NCBI GenBank assembly: GCA_900617975.1 | Contig: UZAE01012613.1 | Span: 1 to 35,564, forward strand | Direction: 5' to 3' | Length of the DNA stretch: 35,564 nucleotides | Source: Rodentolepis nana | Lineage: Eukaryota; Platyhelminthes; Cestoda; Cyclophyllidea; Hymenolepididae | Part shown: positions 1-11,169 of the stretch, piece after piece | Position numbering within the stretch: position 1 is the first letter of the stretch | How the letters are laid out: each line of letters starts with the position of its first letter | The notes under the pieces: generated by a model | Told to the model about the DNA's origin: nothing | Database searches by the model: none | What the model saw: the letters and a program-made list of their open reading frames with translations, nothing else | Position numbers and translations under genes: made by a program

Positions 1-46
1 GTTGCCCAGGGTGCACCACGTGGAGGTAGGTCTATCTCACATCCTT
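1..46 (-). mobile_element. Edge of a 304-bp-family SINE-like retroposon (copy 1, cut by the window)
   Basis: Read on the minus strand, the first 44-46 bases match the 5' end of the repeat family seen complete at 20543 and 25337, including the block CCTCCACGTGGTGCACCC. The match ends where the other copies also begin (their GGGGTGTGC start, here diverged to a GGATGTGAG-like sequence). The rest of the element lies left of the window, so length and target-site duplication cannot be judged. Confidence 0.75.
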
Positions 47-1245
47 GGCTTGCTATAAATATGAATAAATATTTATTATTTTCGTTAGCTCCTGCAGCTT
101 TGTCATCGAAAGAAAGTTCATATTACCAAGTTCTATTTATGTCATACCATCTTAATCCATTCAAATGCCAAATGACCAGTGGCACTCAGAAATTAGCACT
201 TCCTCCAAAGTCTACCAATTACGCAGCTTTTTTAGCCATGATAAAACAGTCCTTACTCAACTCCTCCACAACCTCTCAAGCTTTGCACTATGACGGAAAA
301 CAAAACAATTCTGCCATTTATTTGAAGAAATTTCTACCGTGAAAGACAAATACAATAAAGGAGCATTTGGAGAGCAGCCGATTTACACTTTGATCTATTT
401 GCCTTATGATTACTTCATTCAGACAGTCTCTAATTCTATCGCATTTAGACCCTTTGGATTAACGCTTGTTAACTGCCCAAATTGAAATGCACTCCCATAA
501 GACTCCAAGAATAGAAGCAGAGGAAAACAAGTTGAAAGGCCTAACACTGGCCTCCGCGCTTTCAGTATCGGATCACATGGTAAATTTTTTTTCCGATACA
601 GCGACTTAAGTACTATTGACTGCCTTCCATCAAAAAGGCTCTCATTTATTGACCTAAATCGTTGTAACTTGTCCAATCTAATAAAATGTAGTCAAGAAGA
701 AGCATTTTCTAATTGTGCTCTTTTCTGCCTCTCTGTGCATAGTACTCAATTGGTTAGTCTAGTCCTGTTCTAAACCATTGAACTCCACTTAGCAAATTTA
801 GGAGACAAAAGCACCAAAAATAGTTTATTTCATAATCCAAGAAATTGTCTCCTTAATAAGACTAAACCTAAACTCCTACGAATACCCAACATAATTTAAG
901 TGGAGTTCAATCGAATTTCATTATCTCAAAATGCGATAGCTAAAAAGCATTAAGCAAGGTTTGTTTCACCACGATGGGATTAAAATGAAAAGGGATATAA
1001 AATTACTCCAAGAAAGCAAGCGAATCAAGCTCGAAGTATAAAATTCTTTCATGGCCCAAAGTAGTAATTCATCTTTTATTCACCGGAAGTCTAAATTTGA
1101 TCGGTACCGGAGATTGCATATAGTGCAGACTTCGAAAGCCTTGGTGGTTCGGGGTTTATTGCAGGAATGTAAGTCATAAATATCTTCCTCACAGCTCTGA
1201 AAGAAAAAAGATGAGAATGCGTTTTCTTCCCCTGAGACCAATTAA
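47..1245. other. Intergenic, downstream of the CNOT1-like paralog
   Basis: No coding region is supported here. Short open frames at 61-342 (+) and 419-676 (-) show no family resemblance or splice context. The only structure I see is the inverted repeat at 777-911, listed separately. Confidence 0.5.
777..911. repeat. Short palindromic repeat with 15-bp terminal inverted repeats (MITE-like)
   Basis: ATTGAACTCCACTTA at 777-791 is the exact reverse complement of 897-911. A second, nested inverted pair lies inside it: TTAGGAGACAA near 799-809 against TTGTCTCCTTAA near 845-856, with one base inserted. The whole 135-bp unit could fold into a long hairpin, as small non-autonomous DNA transposons do. 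I see no convincing target-site duplication, so a chance or regulatory hairpin is not excluded. Confidence 0.5.
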
Positions 1246-1251
1246 TTTATT
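1246..1251 (-). promoter_or_regulatory. AATAAA polyadenylation signal of the CNOT1-like paralog
   Basis: A canonical AATAAA on the minus strand lies about 45 nt after the TAA at 1296-1298 that closes the proposed last exon. This spacing supports that exon as the real 3' end of the gene. Confidence 0.55.
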
Positions 1252-1295
1252 TAGCGAAGCCCGTGTGTAGCTAAGATTCCCTTAAAAAAAGTATT

Positions 1296-1476
1296 TTACT
1301 TGTGCAGTGGAGTCTTATCCAATAGAATTTTAAAACTTCTAGCTACATCTGCCACAACTTTCAGCCACTTATCTTCATTGCTAAACCCCAAACGAATGTT
1401 CTCAACAATTTCAAAGTACGACCAAGGAGTAACTAATCGCAAAAGAAGAAAACGAGGATTGAAATTGAAATTAAAA
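1296..1476 (-). CDS. Probable last coding exon of the CNOT1-like paralog
   Basis: An acceptor ending in ctcag at 1477-1478 opens a frame of 60 codons including TAA. It joins in phase to the exon ending AG|gtaatt at 1607. The encoded block KWLKVVADVARSFKIL resembles the last helix of animal NOT1 (human EFVHCAPEIEKLFQSV) in spacing and hydrophobic pattern. AATAAA follows about 45 nt after the stop. The polypyrimidine tract before this acceptor is poor. A better-looking acceptor lies about 45 nt further in, but using it would break the frame. Confidence 0.55.
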
Positions 1477-4400
1477 CTGAGCCATCTCATTTCAACCCCA
1501 CTCAGTAGCCGTTACGATGAAAGCTATATTCTTCCCAACCACATCGCATAATCAAATTTTCCTTTCAATACAAATGGAGCAATAGTGTTATTAAATGTAA
1601 AATTACCTTTCGAGGTCATTTGATAGCTTCGGTACTTCACTGTCATCCGAATTACTTTCGAATTCGCGAAATATTTCAGCACAAGTGAGCAAAATGCCCT
1701 CCGATTTGGGCTCCCTCGTCAAAAGATACTCGAAAAGGCATCGGAAGATATCACACCTTAAATCCTCATCCTTGGCGGCCAATTTAAAAATTTGTATGAG
1801 ATACTGGGCAAAAAACTTGGTATGTTTGTTCAAGTAGCGTAGTTGGTTAACCATGCAACTAATTATGAAGTATTGGCCAGCATTGCCCATAGCTTTCAAC
1901 AATGATTTGACGATCTCCATAAGAGGTAATCTTTCCATCAAGTATTCGCCAGCATCATCTCCTAGGTACTGACAGTTTTCTACCGAAACTATGCACAAAT
2001 ATACTAGAAAGTCGGATACCAAATCAGGGATATATGGTAGAGAGTTAGTGAATCCATAGTCAGTGAGGTTCTGTACGTTGATTGCAGCATGATGCAGGGC
2101 TTTATGAAATATGCTGTTTTGTCCGAATTCATCCTGTGCCATTACCGGTTTCGTAGGAGACTGGAGCATATGGACGATGGAATCACTGGCTTGAAGTACG
2201 TAAGGAAGTGCCTCCAAGAGATCTAGCGGAGCACCGACAGAGAAGTACGATTCAACTGCAGATTTCAAAACTGATGGAAGTCTCTTGTGCGCTTGCATTA
2301 CATAACCTGTGGGATCAGGTAATGAATCTAACCGACTTTTTAGGGCACCTTCTTCCAAGATTCCCGTAAAGGTTGCTTGAGCATTTCTGGTAGAAATCAC
2401 TAAATTTCTCAGATCGAACAGAGGAAGAGATAGAAAGTTGGAGAAATAGTGGGCGAATCCACACACGAAAGTTGGATACAAGGAAGCAACCTTATTCCAA
2501 AGATCATGAAGTGACTGATATAAATTCGTAAAACTATTACGTGTGATAAAGTACTGAGCCAAGATGCTGACATGTTTTGTCACATCGACCAGCAATTGCG
2601 CGTAAATGTTGTGATGAGCCAAGGTCACAACCCCCAGCATACTTATCATAAAGACATCACTTCCAAGAAATTCTAAGAAGGCTTCTTGGAAAGCTGGCAC
2701 GCGAGAAGGACGAAGAAGATGTAGAAGATACCCAAAGACAACTGGAACAGGTTCACGCATAATTGGTTTAAGTAAAGAATCACGTTGAGTCGCAAGTAGT
2801 GTTCTATAGAGCCTCATTAAGATATGTTTGAAGGGCAAGGAATCGAATACGCCTTTTGACAATTCATGCATAAAAATTATTTTTCTACCCAGGCTTCCCA
2901 GAAAGTGGCATAGTAGCTTCAACTTATTAATCTTGCTATGCAATGTTGAGGCAGTTAAAATACTTATAGCCAAAAATTCACCAAACGCCTCAGAACGCCT
3001 GCTCAATTCATCTCGTTCTTCAAAGCTAATTGTTCTGAGATTTCCCGATTCATCCACAGTGAAAGTGTCAACGATTTCATCAATTAGTGCACGGAAAAAG
3101 TCTATGACATCTTCTTCTTTCTCTGAGCTTCCATTTGGGAAGACCGGTTTCATGCACTGTGCCATGCAAGCTAGGGTATTTCTGCTAATTGAAGGAGAAC
3201 TACTATAAAATCCATACCAAGTGTTGAAAACGCAATGCAATTTCCCTTTATCTTCACTCCACCTATTCCTGAGTTTGGATTTCGAAATTTCTTTGAATAA
3301 TGGCTGGTATTCTATATTATCCAAAGAAAATTTCTCCTGAACTTCGTCGCTTTCAAAAAGACCCCAATCCATTAATGCTCGAATTCGAGCATAAGACGTG
3401 TGGATACGAACAAAATCACCTGCAATAGGAATTGACATTTGCAGTTTCACAAACGACCGTATGGATTTCCACAAATCAAACTCATTGAGAGCCATGAAGT
3501 CGCGTTTATGCTCAACAACTTTAATTAATCCACAATTTGTAGACAATACCTTGGTGCCATCTTTACCTATTTCACTCGATTTCGTTTCGAAAGCCTCGGG
3601 CAAAATGAAGTGATCCAAAAGATTGAGGAAAAATTCCACATAATCAATGAAATTTCTTTCAATACCTACCGATAAACATTGATCAAACATATCAAGATCC
3701 ACTAATTGCTGTCTAAAGAGTTCTGCGAAGGCTTTCCAGTTCCAAATACTCGCGTTGGGAGTCAAAAGGTCCCCTTTTTTTCTTTCTAATTCAACCTCAA
3801 AATACCAGCCAGTGAAAACTGCCGCTTGAACAAACTCAGCTCTAGTGAGGTTGCACATATATTTTAGCGTAAATAGGTAAATATGCTTCTGATCTTCATT
3901 GACAGCATCTTCATTCGACGCAGTGTAACACTTCAAAAAGGAACTTGTTATGCAACAAACAATACTTCCCCATATGGTCACTTTTGCAGACGATAAATGT
4001 GTAACAGCATCAGTGGCTAATTGTTTAATTGTCGACAGCATAGTTAATGTATGACCAGATGAAGCGATGGGCATAATTTTATCAATAAAATCGAGTAGTT
4101 TGTAACAAACAAACTGAACTTGATGCTGCTCAGAGTCAATTGTGTCCAACTGTGCAGAAGTTAATGCGTCAGTCCCACGTCGTAGTGACATGTTATGCAA
4201 ATCCTTCATTAGTGGAGAATTTGGATAAACACAAATCCTTTTATGCTGTAGGTGTTCTTGAACTTCTGAGTCTGCCATCTGTTTGTCATAGATTTTTGTA
4301 ACCAAATCCATAATATTTCTCTCTTGTTTTCCAAACGTTGATGTGTTACCACTCTGCGAAGGCAGGGCTATGATAACGGCATCTTGAGGATGATTCAAGT

Positions 4401-6931
4401 GCATTTGAGTCCTGTGTTGCTGAGTATTTGAGAGCACTGACTGTTCAGTAGGCACATTTTGGGGCATTTCTACTCTATGGGCATTTCTAGATGGATCTAG
4501 AGATGAGTGAACGAAGCATCCTATACTTGAGTGAGATTGCGACTCAGGCTGGCGTCTTGTAGATATAGCGAACAGTTGCTTTTTAACATCTTCAAGAGCT
4601 TCTTTGTACATATCATTAAGGAAGTGGGGGTAGAGCATGTCAAAGCTTTGCTTCTGTACAAATTCTGTTACAAATTCGCCTATGAATGGGTTTTTATGGC
4701 CAAAATTATGCAACAATATCATTACATGCTCTCTAAATAGTGTGTTGAAAGTTCCTTTCATAAGTTGCCTTACATGTGAAAACGTAATTTCAGAAGTTTT
4801 GCTTTTAACTACTTTGAGTAAGTTCTCTGGAATACCATTCCTAGTGATCGCATTGATTACAGAATTGGTAATCGAGTTAATAGCGACGCGTTTTGATTCA
4901 CTTCTGGTTGCTTCCACGATAAACTTAATAACTGCAAACGCCATTAAAAATTGGGTTTCAGGTCTAGAGAGGAACCTATTAGCTTCACGAAGCAAAGCAT
5001 GATCCACATGAAGAGAAGGAGCGTTGTGTTGGGACTCAAGTGTTTCCTGTGCCTCTTGTATATTTAAAGTACTAAGTATTTCATCATAATTTATTTGACG
5101 CCCACAGTTATCCTCGTGGTTTATGAGAGGCATCTGCTGGTGAAGTGGCTGTCGGGTCGAATCGAATTGAGAAGACTGTGATCCCGGTAATTGCTGCATT
5201 GAGTTAGAAGACTGAGAGAGTAAAATTTCAGATGGTGGATGCGACGAAAGAAGAGGAGTAAGGTTTTTTTGTAGGTCCATCCCAATTCCATCCGTCACTT
5301 GTGATCTCAAGAAATTCAATGTTGAAGACGTGCTTCGAAACACATTTACAGGCATCTGCTTCCTAACAGATTGACCAACGGAAGGTAACATATTTTGCGC
5401 CGTTAAGGTTTGAAAAAGTGCGATAACATTACGGTCAGGGACCTTTCCTGAAGTCGATTCAAGCTCCCATGGCAATAGTGATTGCTTATTAGTATGCAAA
5501 TCATTATCAAAACCAATGTATAATCGTTTAGGGGAAGAGCAGATGTTTGAGGCATTCCCGAGTTCCATACTTTTGGCCTTAAGTACCTTAAACAATTCCT
5601 CAATCTAAATAGGGTATTACAAGATGTTAAGATAATTAGCATAAAAGTACCTCAAATTTAACTTTTTGATCTACTCCTTCCGTACGATGGACCAATGACA
5701 GGACCTTAAGAATCCTCGTATTGTACGTGCAATATATAGGGAATCCCGAGATTGCTACACATTTGAAAAATGACGATAAAAATGGAACAACGTAGATTAG
5801 AGCGGGATTGCCTTTGTCGATTGCCTCGAGCAGAAGGGACTTCATATCGAAAACACCGTCGATGACCAACCTGCCTCTAACGAGGGTGAGAAAACCCAAA
5901 AAGCGTCCAAGATTTTTCAAATACTCCTCTATCGAAGTTGTATTCACTGCGGGAAGATGCAGGAATATAGTCTGGAATTTGGAAACAAGTAGAATAGACG
6001 ATAGGGACAGGGTTGGGGTATAACTCCATCTTTACATGTGCGCACAACTTCGGGTGCTCCTCACCTAATCTACTTTCCATATTGGTCTTTTTTGTTGCCT
6101 TACGTGACCAATGCCCTCAATGTATGGGCTATCTCCTATGGGTGAAAATGTATACGCTCTAGTACTTGCCGAAAAAGCTCTCTAGTGATAGTCTACAAAC
6201 AAGGGAAAATGGAATACTGGCCGAAATGTTGCTCTAAATCTGTACATGTATAGAGCAGATTTCAGAATTTCAGTCGGGGTAGGTGAGGCTGAATTAAGAA
6301 ATGCCCAATAACTATTGCCACCGCATCAAGCATTCATTGTAGGACTCTATGCAGTTGAACGTGGAATGAGGAGGCACTGATGAGCTGAGCACCTTTGTCC
6401 AGTAGGTGTGTTCAACAAAAACTGTGAAAGGAATGCAGACCATTAGGAAATTCTATACATAGGTGATAATAGTGCGAGGGAGCAGGTACAATTGAACTTA
6501 AATTTACACTTGAGTGCACTATTGAAGAAAATACTTTCCCATCTTGACATCTTCTATGCGACTATATGCTTCAAGAAAAGTAGCTTATTTTACTACTAAG
6601 GCTCCTAAAGAACACGTCTGTATTAAAATTACTATTTTTTTCATTCGAAAGTAATTCGTCTCACCTTGATTGTCCTGACAACTAAAGGTATGGCAAAGTT
6701 ATAAATCTCTGAAAATAAACCGCTAAGTTGCAGTAGCACTTCGGCAAATACTTCAACGCGACTCGCATCATAAATTATGAGGTTGTTAATAAGGTAGTCC
6801 AAGAGTCCCGGAATCAATTCAGGTATTAGACATCGCGTTAAATCCTGGCATTTCGTTCCAATGTTCGCCTCACTAACATCGTCCAACAAGAATGAAAAGA
6901 AGGACCTCAGTGTCATATCATGTTCAGACAT
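1296..6931 (-). CDS. CNOT1-like paralog, truncated NOT1 scaffold (gene model, 4 exons)
   Basis: Coding exons are 6665-6931, 5651-5971, 1607-5604 and probably 1296-1476, all with GT-AG junctions and matching phases, giving about 1588 residues. If the last exon is wrong, translation stops at the TAA at 1603-1605 after 1529 residues. Domains in order: CAF1/CNOT7-binding MIF4G (about 1-196), linker, a strongly diverged CNOT9-binding DUF3819-like block (about 395-560), middle helical region (motif MDWGLFES near 939), and C-terminal NOT1 domain (about 1150-1550). The ATG at 6929-6931 has an in-frame TGA 15 nt before it, and no N-terminal HEAT or tristetraprolin-binding exons were found upstream. 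It lies head-to-tail behind the full CNOT1 gene. The unbroken frame of more than 1300 codons argues for a functional gene rather than a pseudogene. Its product would be a cytoplasmic scaffold for deadenylase and the NOT module; that role is inferred. Confidence 0.9.
1607..5604 (-). CDS. Exon 3 of the CNOT1-like paralog: linker, DUF3819-like block, NOT1 domain
   Basis: One exon of 3998 nt opens with IEELFKVL, the equivalent of IEMLFKEF in the neighbouring full gene. A linker without the glutamine/alanine tracts follows, then a diverged DUF3819-like helical region, then conserved blocks: NEFDLW, ARIRALMDWGLF, LLHLLRPSRVPAF, DLRNLVIS and NQLRYLNKHTKFF. The last three belong to the NOT1 C-terminal domain that binds CNOT2/CNOT3. 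The exon ends AG|gtaatt, phase 2, as in the full gene. Reading through the donor gives a TAA at 1603-1605. Confidence 0.93.
5651..5971 (-). CDS. Exon 2 of the CNOT1-like paralog: second half of the CAF1-binding MIF4G
   Basis: This exon is 321 nt, exactly the length of its counterpart at 16035-16355, with both ends in phase 0. It encodes YLKNLGRFLGFLTL and IYVVPFLSSFFK, matching YLKNLGRFLGMLTL and TYVIPFVSQVLK in the full gene and the LLKNLGHWLGMITLAKNKP block of human CNOT1. The acceptor used is attccag at 5972-5978, which restores phase 0. The following intron is only 46 nt. Confidence 0.92.
6665..6931 (-). CDS. Exon 1 of the CNOT1-like paralog: start and first half of the CAF1-binding MIF4G
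   Basis: An ATG opens 89 codons ending in TIK before gtgagac, the same position and phase as the SIK|gtaaat junction of the full gene. The region FFSFLLDDVSEANIGTK through VRTIK aligns with IVFTVNNVDRSNTNLK through YRSIK. The in-frame TGA just before the ATG makes this the likely start, unless an untranslated or trans-spliced leader joins close by; an acceptor-like ttgtaaag lies at about 6960. Confidence 0.88.
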
Positions 6932-9900
6932 TACTTCTTTAATTCACGAATAATTTCCTTTACAAATAGAAAAGAGTAATGAATTCACATAAATAATTAA
7001 ATAATTTATTCATTAAACAGCTAAATAGCCCTGACATCAACGATTTCAAATTACATCATTTCAGAATAAGCTGAAAAATTATATCACATATATCTTTGGA
7101 AATTTTCTATCAGTAGCGATAGCAGAACTAAAATAAAAACCTTAATTATCGTCTCTCAGCGGTAATTTATTTTTAAACAATTTATTTAATTAACAAAATA
7201 GCGACACTCGAAATTGCTTAAAGAACGATAGCTGTCTGCCAACCATCATTAAAAGCAGTTAACAGCGAAGTTTTGAATATTTATACAATACAGACATTCG
7301 CAAGTTCCGCAATCAAGACAGCAGTTTTGCTAAATGGAGAATGGGAGAAGATTTTCCTTCTTAAGTTAGAGTGGTGCAGAAGACAGAGACTTCTATGGCT
7401 CTGAATTTCACTGGGAACTTCCATCCACTGTAAATGCACTGTGGTAAGCATGACGTATTAACTAATTTACGTAAGCAGGTTGAAGTCCTTGCATTGACTT
7501 GCTAATTTACAACTTTAATCGTCATATCCATGCATGGTTCAGTTCATAAAAAGACAGATTTTCACCAAGAACGTTGCCACCACAGAATTGATAGTAGACA
7601 TTATCAGCACTCTCGTCATCCAATCAGGAAACATCTGGTAGCACCGCAGATCTAAATGAAAGTAACGTGAGCCATTGAGTAACCACAGTCACTTGACGAC
7701 AAAGATGGTTGTCGTCATTTTTATAGGATGCTGTTTTCTCCAACTCCTGTATTCATATGGTTGTTGGTTCGCGTTTTTATATTGCTTAATCCAATGGAAA
7801 AGAATGGTGTTTCCCTCTACCTCACCCTATTTCAATATATGGCGTAACTATTACAGTACGCCATTTCAATTTCAATTTTTGTCAAATTTCTATTGGGCTT
7901 TTAGGAATAATTTTTGTCTATATTGTTTTATTTCACATGAATACCTCAATAATTTTCGACTGAGTCAGAATAGCCTCAATTTCCCATTTTAAAATTAAGG
8001 ACCCTCCTGTAATAGCGTCGTTACCACGTCATGTCCCGATTATAATGGATCTGAGTATGACTAATGTGCATATAAGCGGATTCGTTCAGGCCGCCCAATG
8101 TATACCAAAAATTGCAAACGTAGCGGAACAAGCAGTTCTCCATATACTGCAGCTCTCAACATCTTCCGTTAGCATATTGTCGGTGCAATGTTAACCATGA
8201 ACATGCATCACAAAAGCCTCAATAACAATTCCCTTCCTTCTTAAAGCTGCATTCAGTCATTTTAGTAACAATAGATGCTTTTCTGCTATTCTTAGCGGTA
8301 AGGCAAAACGAAAGCCCATTTTGATCTTCAAATGAGCCAACAATACAAAAATACCTTTGAGAGCAAAAGAAGATGTGCTGAAATGGAAATTAGCCACCTG
8401 GTCAATATGCCTTGGGCATCGAGAATACAAACTTGTGATATCTATTGATATGAAGTATTGAACCCTACTTCAGCTCCTCTAAAGGCCCGATTTTCACATT
8501 AACTTCCGTCCTATCTTCTATAGAACTACTTCTGCAGCAGTACCATTAAGAGAAAAAAGAACTATGCTTACCCTAGTTAAGAGAAACGAGTTGTTCGAAG
8601 GAAGGATCCTCATGACAATTACCCCTTATGAAATAGAGTTGCGAAGTGAGAAACGCCAATTTGGTATTGGCGGTCGAAATCCAAATGTTTTCAAGACATC
8701 AACTCACAGCAAACACCATCATAGCAATTTATTTGAATGCGGACAAAAACCAACTTGTACTGTAAGTTCGATACGCCGATTCTCCCTCGATTTGGCGTTC
8801 AAAGGTGGCTCTATCGAATAAGAATCCATGTTTACCATCCCGAAACCTGTCAATCATTATCATCTGTTAAAATAAACAAAACTTTAAGAAGACATTGGCA
8901 CTTGATTTCCTTTAATTGCATCAATTAAAGGACAGGTAAAACACAACTCTGTGCATATTGTCTGAAGAAAGGAAGTAAGAAAGTACAACACATTTCAGAC
9001 TGATTGGTCAAATCGGATTCAATTCAAACTTGCAGAACCTGTTCAAAGTTTCAAACTCCATTTGGAGTTAAAGCAAGCTTAAATACATTTTTTGCGGAAA
9101 AATCGGTCTGCGAACTAATAATCATTCTAACAAACTAACCTGATAATGATATTTGAACTAACGTGTACATTCAAAGACCTAGGAAGGTGTCCAATATGAC
9201 ATAGAAGTCCAATGGAAGCTGAAACGTTCAAACAAATAGGAGTGCTGAAGGTGATTGCAGCCTGCGAATTATTTTCTAGGCTCTTTGCAAAAGTCTAAAA
9301 GCGCTTTAAAGTTAAACCTTTTTTCGAAAATTAATATTATAGTTAGAAATTTCAGGAAAATGTAATCAAAAATAGCTTGTGAGTGTCACTAAGAGCAGAA
9401 CTCATGTTCCCGAGCAGACTAAACGAGCCTCCTAAAATAACAACTACTAATACATTTTTAGTAGAACCGTTTTATGCAACCGCTTTGCTTTCATCTACCC
9501 TCAATGCCAAAAATCAGAGCACTATACAATCATACCTTTCAAAACCACTCCAAAACACTTGATGAAACTGTACAGATAGCAATTTGGCCATAAAAAACAT
9601 CAGAGTTTACTAATAACAACGCGGTTTTCACAAAAAGACATCAAACCCGCACGAAATGGGAGTTGGCTTTTCTACCATGTACACAACAATTGTCATTGAT
9701 AAAAAAGAAGGGAAAACACAGAGAAAGTTGAAACAATGGGGTTGATTGGAAGTAGGGATGCGCAAAAGTTCGTAATTGATGAAATTCATCAACTCAGATT
9801 TGCGGTTGCTGCAACACCCGCCGCTTTTGTCTCTGAACTCGGTGCGCTAGTTGGTCCGGACGGATTCACTTGTTGGCCCACTGCTGGACCGTTTCCGATG

Positions 9901-11125
9901 CTGACATGAGGAGGAGTAAAGTTCGGAATGCAGCTTCGGGCTACAACAGTCACAATGCTGAAATCGAGAGAAAAAAACGTGTAATTACAGCAGCGTCTAA
10001 ATTAGCTTCGCCTTTCATAGCAAAATATTGGAAACAGCGACTTGAAGAAAAATGAAATGTATTGTAAACTTACTAATAGAAAATTTATTATGTATACTCC
10101 CCACATTTATCGATCAACGTTAACAAGACCGATCGACCACTTACGGTACTAGATATGCAAGAGCATTTATTTCGTAACCTCCGGCGAAAACTTAAATTCA
10201 GGTTTTGGTGTAAAGGCATGACAACAACCAATACGCTACTGAAAAAAAACGATAATTAGCATCGAGACCTTGTTAACATAAACGAAGCATACTAGCCGGG
10301 GAAAAGAATGCGTAAATAGGGAGATCAAACATGACCATTGCTAAAACCTGAACAAACACGAGTCTAAATTTCTCAATGAGGGGGATGTGGTCATAAATCA
10401 AGATGGCCACGTGTCCTAACTCTTACATCTTCAATGCACTTCGGTCCGAATTCCTACATCAATAAATCGTACGGACAAAGCAAATAAATCTATATACCTG
10501 TTTAGGCTATCCCACCCAAAGATAAAATGTTGCGATCAAATTGGGGAAAAAAAACAGATGGTTTGTTTTCTTGGTCACTGAAAAAATGCATTGTTCGGAA
10601 TTTGAAAAATAAGCATTAGCACCTAAAACAATTAGTTGCAGCATTGCAGAGAACAATTCATGAGATTCACCGCTTTCTCATTTGTGGGATCTTCTGCGAA
10701 CCCCTTCAGTTGTTTTGCGCAACGAATAAATGGTGATTATTTGAACTGCAATGAGCAATGACAGTAGCAGTAAAGGCGAATCAGACACCCATGGAACATC
10801 AAACATGCAAACGCAAATATCCAACACATATCTGGAGGATTTTAGAAAATACGGAGGGTCATGGAATAAAAATTACGTGTTTCGATGACTACGTAACATT
10901 TAACAGAAAATGATCTACTAGGTAGTAATAACAGCATTTACGCCAGTGCAACCGCTTTGAAACTGACCAGGTTTAATGCACTTACCGTTGGGGGGGATTG
11001 CACGTGTATAAAGGGAAACTCAGTCATGCCAACCGAACACAAAAACTTGCTGAAAACGGGAAACAATATAGCAATGATGAAAACTCAAAGATCAGGATTG
11101 TGATGACTATATGCTAAGAGCGACT
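6932..11125. other. Intergenic region between the two CNOT1 copies
   Basis: About 4.2 kb, mostly AT-rich. No exons resembling the N-terminal half of CNOT1 are seen on the minus strand, which is why the paralog is called truncated. It must hold the paralog's promoter, but I recognise no core element. A more GC-rich island with coding-like texture at 9736-10055 is listed separately. Confidence 0.5.
9736..10055 (+). other. Coding-like island, two overlapping frames, unassigned
   Basis: An ATG at 9736 opens 57 codons beginning MGLIGSRDAQKFVIDEI and closing at TGA 9907-9909. An offset frame continues from 9837 to 10055 with a charged, helical sequence ending KYWKQRLEEK. Base composition is richer in GC than on either side. 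I do not recognise a family. The frame change means it would need splicing or a frameshift, so this may be a relic or chance. Confidence 0.2.
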
Positions 11126-11131
11126 TTTATT
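11126..11131 (-). promoter_or_regulatory. AATAAA polyadenylation signal of CNOT1
   Basis: A canonical AATAAA on the minus strand lies about 14 nt after the TAA of the proposed last exon and about 150 nt after the alternative TGA at 11284-11286. It serves either 3' end model. Confidence 0.55.
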
Positions 11132-11144
11132 TCACACATAGTAC

Positions 11145-11169
11145 TTACTCTCTCCATTCATCAACAGGC
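11145..11169 (-). CDS. CNOT1: Probable last coding exon of CNOT1
   Basis: The acceptor atatgtag precedes 25 nt that complete a GAG codon and add PVDEWRE and TAA. It joins in phase to the strong donor GA|gtgagt at 11287. AATAAA follows 14 nt later. Alternatively the donor is unused and translation ends at TGA 11284-11286, giving about 2865 residues. The paralog has a phase-2 donor at the equivalent place, which favours splicing. Confidence 0.5.

Noticed and set aside
61..342. Open frame of 93 codons on the plus strand
   Set aside because: Low-complexity, no family resemblance, no splice or promoter context; consistent with chance.
2828..3208. Open frame of 126 codons on the plus strand
   Set aside because: Lies wholly antisense to the conserved coding exon of the CNOT1-like paralog; a shadow frame.
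7675..7992. Hydrophobic open frame of 105 codons on the plus strand
   Set aside because: Very AT-rich, F/Y/L-rich composition expected from AT-biased DNA; no ATG start and no recognisable protein.
8120..8470. Minus-strand fragment reading SIDITSLYSRCP, reminiscent of a reverse-transcriptase motif of Penelope-like elements, and a nearby cysteine-containing stretch
   Set aside because: No other reverse-transcriptase motifs in order, several stops and frame changes; too short to support a retroelement.
10737..11049. A longer 3' end for CNOT1 using exons 11149-11169, 10986-11049 and a stop at 10737-10739
   Set aside because: Phases and GT-AG sites fit, but the simpler model stops at TAA 11145-11147 with AATAAA 14 nt later. 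The extra residues show no resemblance to NOT1.
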